Source of the DNA: an uncultured Chloroflexota bacterium
GTDB taxonomy: Bacteria > Chloroflexota > Dehalococcoidia > UBA2979
DNA length: 5,960 nt
Assembly: GCA_902827055.1 (NCBI GenBank)
Contig: CADEHD010000137.1
Coordinates: forward strand, 1 to 5,960
Direction: 5' to 3'
In this document: positions 1 to 5,255 of the stretch, piece by piece
Numbering within the stretch: the first letter of the stretch is position 1
Layout of the letters: each line of letters starts with the position of its first letter
Notes under the pieces: generated by a model
What the model saw: the letters and a program-made list of their open reading frames with translations, nothing else
Database searches by the model: none
Told to the model about the DNA's origin: nothing
Translations under genes and position numbers: made by a program

Positions 1-20
1 GCCCCGAGGCCCCTCGATGA
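1..20 (+). CDS. 3' end of an upstream gene (partial; possibly ruvC)
   Basis: In the frame that starts at base 3, the codons read P-E-A-P-R and then TGA at 18-20. That stop overlaps the ruvA ATG as ATGA, the usual arrangement of translationally coupled genes. In many bacteria ruvC lies directly before ruvA, so ruvC is the natural guess. Only five codons are visible, so neither the identity nor the reality of the gene can be shown from this window. Confidence 0.35.
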
Positions 21-640
21 TCGCCGGCCTCCGGGGCACCCTCGCGCGCTGGGACGAGGCGAGTTCCACCCTGTGGCTCGACGTCGGCGGCGTCACCTAC
101 GAGGTCCTCGTGCCCGCGTTCGCTGCCGAGTGGGTCGCCAGCCACGAACCCGGCGTCGAACTCGCGCTCTTCACCTATTACCACGTCGCCGAACGCCAGC
201 CGCGGCCCGTGCTCATCGGCTTCCCCAGGCTCGCGGAACGCGATTTCTTCCGGAAGTTCATCGAAGTCCCTGATGTCGGACCCGTCCGCGCTGTGCGAGC
301 GTTGGACCGACAGGTCTCCGAGATCGCTCGCGCCATCGAAGGCGGCGACACGAAAGCCCTGCAGCAGCTCCCCGGGATCGGCGCGAGGACGGCACAGACC
401 ATCATCGCTCACCTCCAGGGACGCCTCCTCGAGGAGGCCACGCTGCCCGAGACCACCGGCGGTCGCACCACGAGAGGAGAGCCCACCATGCGCGATGACG
501 CCATCGAGGCGCTCCTCGCCCTCCAGTACGGACGCCGCGAGGCCGAAGCGATGGTCACCGCCGCGCTCGATGCCCGGCCCGACATCGATGACCTGGAGAC
601 GCTGCTCCGTGCCGTGCTCGAGCAGCGAGTGCGCTCGTGA
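17..640 (+). CDS. ruvA: Holliday junction branch migration subunit RuvA (divergent)
   Basis: RuvA tetramers bind the four-way Holliday junction and load the RuvB helicase motor for branch migration in recombinational repair. The 207-aa length is normal for the family. Residues 1-68 form the OB-fold domain (MIAGLRGTLA, then LDVGGVTYEVLVP, ending VLIGF). Residues 80-135 carry two helix-hairpin-helix DNA-binding motifs (VPDVGPVRAVRAL and LPGIGARTAQTII). Residues 159-203 match the flexible C-terminal domain III that contacts RuvB (DDAIEALLALQYGRREAEAM). ATG 17 is preceded by GAGG at 6-9 with a 7-nt spacer and overlaps an upstream stop as ATGA. Its own TGA overlaps the next gene's GTG. Odd points: the first HhH has DVGP where GVGP is usual, and the strand-separating pin between residues 56 and 66 has AERQPRP instead of the usual acidic Glu-Asp pair. 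The family call is firm; normal activity is not proven. Confidence 0.9.
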   Translation: MIAGLRGTLARWDEASSTLWLDVGGVTYEVLVPAFAAEWVASHEPGVELALFTYYHVAERQPRPVLIGFPRLAERDFFRKFIEVPDVGPVRAVRALDRQVSEIARAIEGGDTKALQQLPGIGARTAQTIIAHLQGRLLEEATLPETTGGRTTRGEPTMRDDAIEALLALQYGRREAEAMVTAALDARPDIDDLETLLRAVLEQRVRS

Positions 641-1461
641 CCACCGTCCGAGCGATGGGCACGCGCGTCGGTGGGGAGCTGCGCGAGGCGTGGCGCGTGC
701 TCGGGCCACAGTGGGCCGCCATGGCGGGAGCCACCGGCTCGCTCTTCGCGCTCTTCGGCACCGAGCCCGACGCCGGAGCGCGCGCCTTCGCGATCGCGCT
801 CGGGCTGCTCTCCCTGGGGCTTGCCGGCCAGCTCGCGCTGAACGCCCGCGCCGCACGTCATCGCGAGCGCGGTCTCGCCGAGGCGCGCACGGCCCTCGAG
901 GCGCAGTCGGCGCTGCTGGTCCAGCTCGCGCGGTCCGATGCCGTCACCGGGCTCGCCAACCGTCGCGGCCTTATGGACGACCTCACTGCCGAGGTCTACC
1001 GAGCGCTGCGCTACCGCCGCCCGCTCTCGGTCCTCCTTATCGACGTCGACCACTTCAAGCGCGTCAACGACACGTCCGGGCACGCCTTCGGCGACACCGT
1101 CCTCCACGAGGTGGCCGCGACCCTCCGCGCCGCACTCCGCGCCTCCGACCTCGTAGCGCGCTACGGCGGCGAGGAGTTCGTGGTGGTCCTGCCGGAGACC
1201 GACCTCCCGAGCGCGGGCATGACCGCCGAGAAGCTGCGTTCCGCCATCGAGGCGCATGACTTCACCGACGGCGAACGGCACGCCCGCGTCACGGTGTCGC
1301 TAGGCGTCGCCACGCTCACCGACAGCCGCATGTCGCCGGCCGACACCGCCCGGCGCCTGCTCGGCAAAGCCGACGCCGCGATGTACGCCGCGAAGCACGC
1401 CGGCCGCAACCGGGTCCGCTGGGAGACCGACCTCCCTCGCGAGCTACGCCGCGCGGCGTAG
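637..1461 (+). CDS. Membrane-anchored GGDEF diguanylate cyclase
   Basis: Predicted to make cyclic di-GMP from two GTP. The 274-aa protein has two hydrophobic segments (about residues 26-41 and 49-68), so its N-terminus probably sits in the membrane. A charged, likely coiled-coil linker follows (about 70-98). The GGDEF domain spans about 99-265 and has DAVTGLANRR at 101-110, the metal and substrate strand IDVDHFKRVND at 135-145, and the catalytic GGEEF at 177-181. The inhibitory I-site RxxD is intact as RASD at 168-171, five residues before GGEEF, so product feedback inhibition is expected. There is no EAL, PAS, GAF or receiver domain, so the input signal is unknown. GTG 637 overlaps the ruvA stop as GTGA, which points to coupling; an in-frame ATG at 655 is an alternative start. 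Activity is inferred from motifs. Confidence 0.93.
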   Translation: MTTVRAMGTRVGGELREAWRVLGPQWAAMAGATGSLFALFGTEPDAGARAFAIALGLLSLGLAGQLALNARAARHRERGLAEARTALEAQSALLVQLARSDAVTGLANRRGLMDDLTAEVYRALRYRRPLSVLLIDVDHFKRVNDTSGHAFGDTVLHEVAATLRAALRASDLVARYGGEEFVVVLPETDLPSAGMTAEKLRSAIEAHDFTDGERHARVTVSLGVATLTDSRMSPADTARRLLGKADAAMYAAKHAGRNRVRWETDLPRELRRAA

Positions 1462-1505
1462 GCCCGGCCCGCTCCAGCCGGTCCGTGGGGCGGCACGTCC
1501 AGCGC

Positions 1506-1523
1506 AGCGCGCCGCGCTATCGT
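1506..1523 (+). promoter_or_regulatory. Weak candidate promoter and small hairpin in the 110-bp gap
   Basis: The gap 1462-1571 has no gene. It holds a 5-bp hairpin (AGCGC, loop GCC, GCGCT at 1506-1518) that runs into TATCGT at 1518-1523. This hexamer fits the TANNNT form of a -10 box and would start transcription near 1530, about 40 bp before the DUF1761 gene. No -35 box is recognisable at the right distance. The hairpin has no T-run, so it is not a clear terminator either. Confidence 0.25.
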
Positions 1524-1562
1524 CTCGAGGGCACGGCGGCACAACATCGACCCGGGCGGCAC

Positions 1563-1567
1563 GGAGG
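1563..1567 (+). promoter_or_regulatory. Ribosome binding site of the DUF1761 gene
   Basis: GGAGG lies 4 nt before ATG 1572. It favours that start over an in-frame GTG at 1485, which would add 29 low-complexity, Arg/Gly-rich residues that do not look like this membrane family. Confidence 0.6.
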
Positions 1568-1571
1568 CCCC

Positions 1572-2006
1572 ATGGCACGCGCGTACTCGCACTTGAACTG
1601 GTTCGCGGTCATCGGCGCCACCGTCGTCTACTTCCTCCTCGGCGTGCCGTGGTTCTCGCCGGCGACCCTGGGTCCTGCCTGGGAGCGAGCCCAGGGGTTC
1701 GTTCCACCCGAGGGCTACACGCCCGCGCCTCTGCTCTACATCGGGCCGCTGCTCGCCTGCTTCGCGGGCACGCTCGCGACTGCCGCCCTGGCGAGGACGA
1801 CCCGCGCCGCCACCACCGCGGACGCCGTGGCCGTCGGGCTCACCGTCGCGCTCGGCTTCTCGGTTCCCGTGGCCTTCCTGGACGCGATCGCTCCGGCACA
1901 CCCGGCGCCGTGGACGCTGCTCGCCATCACCGGGTCCTACCACCTCGTCGGGCTGCTCGTCGTGGCGCTTATCGTGACGCGCTGGCCCGCGGCGCGTGAG
2001 GCCTGA
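1572..2006 (+). CDS. DUF1761-family four-helix membrane protein
   Basis: A 144-aa integral membrane protein of unknown function. The N-terminus has the hallmark of the DUF1761 family: LNWFAVIGATVVYFLLG, then VPWFSP, then LGPAW (about residues 8-37). This matches the family pattern of a first helix followed by a W-[FY]-S-P turn. Four hydrophobic segments are visible at about 10-27, 54-74, 84-104 and 114-136, which fits the usual size and topology. No catalytic motif is seen. The start at 1572 is supported by GGAGG four bases upstream. It lies 110 bp after the diguanylate cyclase and 130 bp before uvrB, so it may be the last gene of the left-hand operon or a single gene. No partner or substrate can be named. 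Confidence 0.75.
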   Translation: MARAYSHLNWFAVIGATVVYFLLGVPWFSPATLGPAWERAQGFVPPEGYTPAPLLYIGPLLACFAGTLATAALARTTRAATTADAVAVGLTVALGFSVPVAFLDAIAPAHPAPWTLLAITGSYHLVGLLVVALIVTRWPAAREA

Positions 2007-2049
2007 CGAGTCGGCTCCAGCCCAGCCGCAAGCACGGAGGTAGGCGCCT

Positions 2050-2063
2050 CGGCTCGTGAGCCG
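2050..2063. repeat. Short inverted repeat between DUF1761 gene and uvrB
   Basis: CGGCTC at 2050-2055 and GAGCCG at 2058-2063 are perfect complements around GT. As RNA it would be a 5-bp stem with a 4-nt loop (CGTG). There is no following T-run. It could be a weak 3' end of the DUF1761 transcript or a protein-binding palindrome. Confidence 0.3.
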
Positions 2064-2103
2064 CGACGTAACGATGTGCGCGGCACCGTTCGCGCGACAC
2101 GAC

Positions 2104-2125
2104 ACGCCCTCGTAACGCCCTCGTA
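2104..2125 (+). repeat. Perfect 11-bp tandem repeat upstream of uvrB
   Basis: ACGCCCTCGTA occurs at 2104-2114 and again, directly abutting and without mismatch, at 2115-2125. The second copy's final TA forms the first two bases of the TATACT -10 box. The repeat therefore fills the promoter spacer and most of the -35 region. The 11-bp period puts both copies on the same face of the helix, as expected for a direct-repeat operator, though chance slippage duplication is also possible. Confidence 0.65.
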
Positions 2126-2129
2126 TACT
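2124..2129 (+). promoter_or_regulatory. Probable -10 box of the uvrB promoter
   Basis: TATACT matches the sigma-70 consensus TATAAT at five of six positions and stands out in GC-rich sequence. It ends 7 bp before ATG 2137, so transcription would begin at about 2136-2137 and give a leaderless or nearly leaderless mRNA. Only a poor GGA at 2130-2132 could serve as a ribosome site. No good TTGACA is seen; the nearest is GACA within 2101-2104, at a 19-bp spacing. No GAAC-N4-GTTC LexA box of the Gram-positive type is visible. Confidence 0.55.
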
Positions 2130-2136
2130 GGAACGC

Positions 2137-4248
2137 ATGAGCGAACCACCGCCGGACGGCGCCACTCGACGCTTCGAGCTCGTCTCGGACTTCAAGCCCA
2201 TGGGCGACCAGCCCCAGGCCATCGAGGAGCTCGTGGGGGGCCTCGAGGGGGGCCTGCACGCCCAGACGATGCGCGGCGCCACCGGGACCGGCAAGACTTT
2301 CACGATGGCCAACATCATCGAGCGCTACCAGCGGCCCACGCTGGTGCTCGCCCCGAATCGCACGCTGGCCGCGCAGCTCGCCGCGGAGTTCCGCGAGATG
2401 TTCCCGTCGAACGCCGTCGAATACTTCGTCTCGTACTACGACTACTACCAGCCCGAGGCGTACATCCCGCGCAGCGACACCTACATCGCCAAGGACGCCG
2501 ACATCAACGACGAGATCGACAAGATGCGGCACTCCGCGACGCGCGCCCTGTTCGAGCGCCGCGACACCCTCATCGTCGCCTCGGTCAGCTGCATCTACGG
2601 CCTCGGCGAACCTGGCGAATACCAGTCGTTCGTCCAGCAGCTGTACCGGGGCCGCCACATCAATCGCTCCTCGGTGGTCCGCCAGCTCATCGACATGCAG
2701 TACGACCGCAACGACATGAGCCTGATCCGCGGCACCTTCCGAGTGCGCGGCGACTCGCTCACGGTGTTCCCCGCCTACGAGGAACTCGCGATCCGCGTCG
2801 ACTTCTGGGGCGACGAGATCGAGCGCATCGTCACCATCGACCCGCTCACCGGCGAACTTCTCTCTGAGACCGAGCACGTCGCGATCTACCCCGCGAAGCA
2901 CTTCGTCACCTCGAAAGAGCGGCTCGAGCAGGCCATCGAGGGCATCCAGTCCGAGCTCGAGGCACGGACCACCGAGCTGCGTGCCGGTGGCCGCATCCTC
3001 GAGGCCGCCCGCCTCGAGGAGCGCACCCGCTTCGACCTCGAGACTCTGCGCGAGGTGGGCTACTGCTCCGGCATCGAGAACTACTCGCGTCACCTGGCCG
3101 GGCGCGCGCCGGGGTCGACCCCGTGGACGCTGCTCGACTACTTCCCGGACGACTGGCTGCTCTTCATCGACGAGTCACACATCGCCGTTCCGCAGGTCCG
3201 AGGGATGTTCGAGGGGGACCTCGCTCGCAAGACCGTGCTCGTCGACTACGGTTTCCGCCTCCCCAGCGCGCTCGACAACCGCCCCCTGAACTTCACGGAG
3301 TTTGCGAACCACATCAACCAGGTGATCTTCGTCTCAGCGACACCCGGCCCCTACGAACTCGATGTCTCCGAGCGCGTCGCAGAGCAGGTCATCCGCCCGA
3401 CGGGCATCCTGGACCCCGAGGTGACCGTGCGCCCCACGAAGGGCCAGATCGACGACCTCCTCCACGAGGTGCAGGAGCGAGCGAAGCGCAACGAGCGCGT
3501 GCTCATCACCACGCTCACCAAGAAGATGGCCGAGGACCTCACGGACTACCTGCAGGAGATGGGCGTGCGCAGCACCTACCTGCACTCGGAAATCGACACA
3601 CTCCAGCGCGTCGAGATCCTGCGCGACCTCCGGCACGGCGTCTACGACGCGCTCGTGGGCATCAACCTGCTTCGCGAGGGCCTCGATCTCCCCGAGGTCT
3701 CCCTCGTCTGCATCCTCGATGCCGACAAAGAGGGCTACCTGCGCTCCGGCGGCTCACTGATCCAGACGATCGGGCGGGCGGCCCGCCACGCCGAGGGCCG
3801 CGTGATCATGTACGCGGACAAGATCACCGACTCGATGCGGTTCGCCCTCGATGAGACGAGCCGCCGCCGCGCGATTCAGGAGGCGTACAACATCGCCCAC
3901 GACATCACGCCGATCGGGATCCAGAAGTCCATTCGAGACATCACGGACCGCCTCCGCGTCGCGGAAGAAGCACCCGCGTACACGGCCGCCGCCGAGCTGC
4001 CCAAGGAAGAGCGCGCGCGCCTCATCCGCGAGCTAGAGGGGCAGATGAAGACCGCCGCGAAGGACCTCGATTTCGAGCGCGCAGCGATGCTCCGCGACCA
4101 GATCATCGACCTGCGTCGCGAGCAGATCCTCGAGGACGACCGCCCGGACGGCCTCAAGGAATTCATCCGTCCGCCCTCGGCGACCCGCCCCGACCAGCGG
4201 CGCCAGCGCGGCGGCCGCACGCGCCCCCTCCCGAGGCGTAACGGGTAG
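2137..4248 (+). CDS. uvrB: Excinuclease ABC subunit UvrB
   Basis: UvrB is the damage-verifying helicase-like ATPase of nucleotide excision repair. UvrA delivers it to the lesion and it then recruits UvrC for incision. The 703-aa protein is full length. It has the N-terminal FKPMGDQPQAI, Walker A GATGTGKT (47-54), and the aromatic beta-hairpin that inserts beside damage (SYYDYYQPEAYIP, 99-111). Walker B/DEAD-like DESH lies at 345-348, SATPG at 400-404, the C-terminal helicase segment with INLLREGLDLPE at 509-520, and motif VI QTIGRAAR at 543-550. The UVR coiled-coil domain for UvrC contact spans about 624-659. A basic, Arg-rich tail follows (about 677-703). ATG 2137 gives a normal UvrB N-terminus. 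The gene seems to have its own promoter and ends 4 bp from a convergent gene. No damage to the frame is seen. Confidence 0.98.
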   Translation: MSEPPPDGATRRFELVSDFKPMGDQPQAIEELVGGLEGGLHAQTMRGATGTGKTFTMANIIERYQRPTLVLAPNRTLAAQLAAEFREMFPSNAVEYFVSYYDYYQPEAYIPRSDTYIAKDADINDEIDKMRHSATRALFERRDTLIVASVSCIYGLGEPGEYQSFVQQLYRGRHINRSSVVRQLIDMQYDRNDMSLIRGTFRVRGDSLTVFPAYEELAIRVDFWGDEIERIVTIDPLTGELLSETEHVAIYPAKHFVTSKERLEQAIEGIQSELEARTTELRAGGRILEAARLEERTRFDLETLREVGYCSGIENYSRHLAGRAPGSTPWTLLDYFPDDWLLFIDESHIAVPQVRGMFEGDLARKTVLVDYGFRLPSALDNRPLNFTEFANHINQVIFVSATPGPYELDVSERVAEQVIRPTGILDPEVTVRPTKGQIDDLLHEVQERAKRNERVLITTLTKKMAEDLTDYLQEMGVRSTYLHSEIDTLQRVEILRDLRHGVYDALVGINLLREGLDLPEVSLVCILDADKEGYLRSGGSLIQTIGRAARHAEGRVIMYADKITDSMRFALDETSRRRAIQEAYNIAHDITPIGIQKSIRDITDRLRVAEEAPAYTAAAELPKEERARLIRELEGQMKTAAKDLDFERAAMLRDQIIDLRREQILEDDRPDGLKEFIRPPSATRPDQRRQRGGRTRPLPRRNG

Positions 4249-4258
4249 CTGCCTACCC
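4243..4258. repeat. Hairpin spanning both stop codons of convergent genes
   Basis: GGGTAG at 4243-4248 and CTACCC at 4253-4258 form a perfect 6-bp stem with loop CTGC. The left arm ends in the TAG stop of uvrB. The right arm begins with CTA, the reverse complement of the TAG stop of the opposing gene. It would form on transcripts from both strands but lacks a T-run on either side. Confidence 0.5.
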
Positions 4259-4975
4259 CCGCGGACGGGCCGTCCGCGCCTCGGTGTCTGCCGTGCTGCT
4301 CGCCGCCTCGCCGCGCAAGAAGATGATCCCCACCACCAGGAACCAGGCGAGGGGTGGGAAGTTCGCAGCGATGACCGGGGCCCAGCCACCCGCGTTGTAC
4401 ATCCCCGAGTAGTCGATCGCGCCTCCATACATCGCCGGCACGCAGGCCGCGCAGATCGCCGCTGCGACGATCGCGAACCACCCGGTCCAGCCAGGCAGCA
4501 CGCCGCTTGCCAGCGTCGCCCAGCCGGCCGCGCCGAGGAACATCGCCGTGATCGCAAATGCGGTGGAGCCGTTGTAGATGAGGATCGTGCCCTGGACGAG
4601 CGCACGCACCGCCGAGGGGTCGGCGTTGCCCGCGAGCGTGTCGAGCACCGCGCCGCCCTCGAGCCCGTCAGCGACCAGCGTGACCGCGAGCCACACGATG
4701 GCGGCACCGAACGTCAGCGTGCCGAGCCACTCGCAGTCCTCGCGCGCGCGGCGCACGAGTTCTCGGAAGCCTGCCGCGAAGACCATCATCGCGACGTAGA
4801 TGCCCTGGTCGAACAGAACGCGCGTCAGCGCGATGTTCGAGATCTTGAACAGGTGGCGCGCGAGCGCGTCACCGTCGTACGGCGAAGGAGGATCGCCCAC
4901 CATCCACCGCGGGAACTGTCCCCAGGTCGGCGGTAGGTCATCGACCAGCCGCCGTGGATCTGCGCACAAGTGCAT
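4253..4975 (-). CDS. Hypothetical multi-pass membrane protein
   Basis: I do not recognise the family. From ATG 4975 it is 240 aa with about five hydrophobic segments at residues 53-70, 83-102, 125-150, 165-183 and 203-220. A hydrophilic N-terminus and a polar C-terminal tail (about 221-240) flank them. Notable residues inside or between helices are FDQGIY (55-60), IYNGSTAF (133-140) and YGGAIDYSGMYNAGG (183-197), which may be a loop rich in aromatic and small residues. The start is uncertain. ATG 4975 has no good ribosome site, ATG 4903 (MVGDPP) would remove 24 residues, and the frame stays open far upstream without another clear start. It lies downstream of ftsK on the same strand and converges with uvrB over a 4-bp gap. 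Function is unknown; transport or sensing cannot be claimed. Confidence 0.75.
   Translation of the reverse strand: MHLCADPRRLVDDLPPTWGQFPRWMVGDPPSPYDGDALARHLFKISNIALTRVLFDQGIYVAMMVFAAGFRELVRRAREDCEWLGTLTFGAAIVWLAVTLVADGLEGGAVLDTLAGNADPSAVRALVQGTILIYNGSTAFAITAMFLGAAGWATLASGVLPGWTGWFAIVAAAICAACVPAMYGGAIDYSGMYNAGGWAPVIAANFPPLAWFLVVGIIFLRGEAASSTADTEARTARPRG
4260..4278. terminator. Candidate transcription terminator hairpin after uvrB
   Basis: CGCGGAC (4260-4266) and GTCCGCG (4272-4278) form a perfect 7-bp all-strong stem with loop GGGCC, 12 nt past the uvrB stop. It follows the stop-codon hairpin with one base between them. It lies inside the last codons of the opposing membrane gene (ARPRG tail). 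The T-run expected of a classical intrinsic terminator is missing, so the terminator role is inferred. Confidence 0.4.
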
Positions 4976-4983
4976 CGCAGCAG

Positions 4984-5008
4984 ACAGGCCCCGGTACGCG
5001 GGGCCTGT
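4984..5008 (-). repeat. 10-bp perfect GC-rich hairpin before the membrane gene
   Basis: ACAGGCCCCG (4984-4993) and CGGGGCCTGT (4999-5008) form a perfect 10-bp stem with the 5-nt loop GTACG. Read on the minus strand it ends 8 nt before ATG 4975. It could hide the start region, act as a leader attenuator, or end an RNA coming from the ftsK side. Neither strand has a strong T-run after it (the plus strand has only TTGAT), so a plain intrinsic terminator is not clear. Confidence 0.55.
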
Positions 5009-5049
5009 TGATACCGAACGAACCGGGAGAAGAAGGCGCCCCGCCGAGG

Positions 5050-5129
5050 GCTGGTCAGGTCCGGGAGCTGCCGAGGGCCGACGGGCTACCGTCGAGGGCG
5101 GCGCTGGTGCGGCTCCGGGAGCGGCTACC
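5050..5129 (+). repeat. Imperfect direct repeat, two copies
   Basis: The block GCTGGT, 4-5 other bases, then TCCGGGAGC occurs at 5050-5068 and again at 5103-5122. Each copy is followed by GGCTACC, at 5084-5090 (15 bp after the block) and 5123-5129 (directly after it). The second copy lacks the material in between, suggesting a duplication with a deletion. A second motif, GCCGAGGGC, repeats at 5043-5051 and 5070-5078, with a one-mismatch third copy at 5091-5099. Confidence 0.5.
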
Positions 5130-5255
5130 AGCCCGCGAGTGGCACTGTGCTCAACCGCGAACCGTGAGGTCGACGGCGGGGCGCTGCGGATCAGCCTGGT
5201 CCAACGGCTCGCCCTCCAGTCCCTGCAACCTCGCTGCCTCTCGGCCTTACGCCAT

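Larger units (their letters stand above)
4976..5255. other. 280-bp gene-poor, hairpin-rich region after ftsK
   Basis: No convincing gene lies here. The open frames on both strands encode Arg/Pro/Ala-rich low-complexity peptides of the kind that GC bias alone gives. The stretch holds several perfect stems: 4984-4993/4999-5008 (10 bp), 5079-5084/5089-5094 (CGACGG and CCGTCG, loop GCTA) and 5103-5108/5127-5132 (GCTGGT and ACCAGC with an inner GCTC/GAGC stem). It also holds an imperfect direct repeat at 5050-5129. A TATACT box at its ftsK side could start a minus-strand RNA near 5251. It may be a long leader of the downstream membrane gene, a small RNA, or a decayed sequence. No tRNA, tmRNA, RNase P or SRP RNA signature was found. 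Confidence 0.4.

Noticed and set aside
273..1259. Long plus-strand frame of 328 codons across ruvA and the cyclase.
   Set aside because: It is very rich in Arg, Ala, Pro and Ser, overlaps two well-supported genes and has no domain; it is a frame-shifted shadow.
1485..1571. GTG 1485 as the start of the DUF1761 gene.
   Set aside because: The added 29 residues are Arg/Gly-rich and precede the family's normal N-terminus, and a GGAGG sits before ATG 1572 instead.
2064..2136. A LexA/SOS box before uvrB.
   Set aside because: uvrB is often SOS-controlled, but neither GAAC-N4-GTTC nor CTGT-N8-ACAG occurs here; single GTTCG and GAACG pieces are not spaced as a palindrome.
409..3093. Three long minus-strand frames (409-1281, 1161-2318, 1969-3093).
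   Set aside because: All lie antisense to recognised genes, two also crossing short intergenic gaps, and have compositions expected from reading GC-rich codons backwards; none shows a family motif.
5052..5079. SRP RNA: plus strand GGTCAGGTCCGG at 5053-5064 equals part of the conserved SRP RNA loop domain.
   Set aside because: The following bases should read about AAGGAAGCAGCC to form the symmetric loop and GGAA tetraloop. Here they are GAGCTGCCG, and no flanking long stem of the family is seen.
5140..5200. tRNA or tmRNA fragments: GGTTCG-like pieces on the minus strand in the ftsK-membrane gene gap.
   Set aside because: No cloverleaf could be drawn around them, and there is no CCA-proximal acceptor stem and no GGATTCGAC-type tmRNA start.
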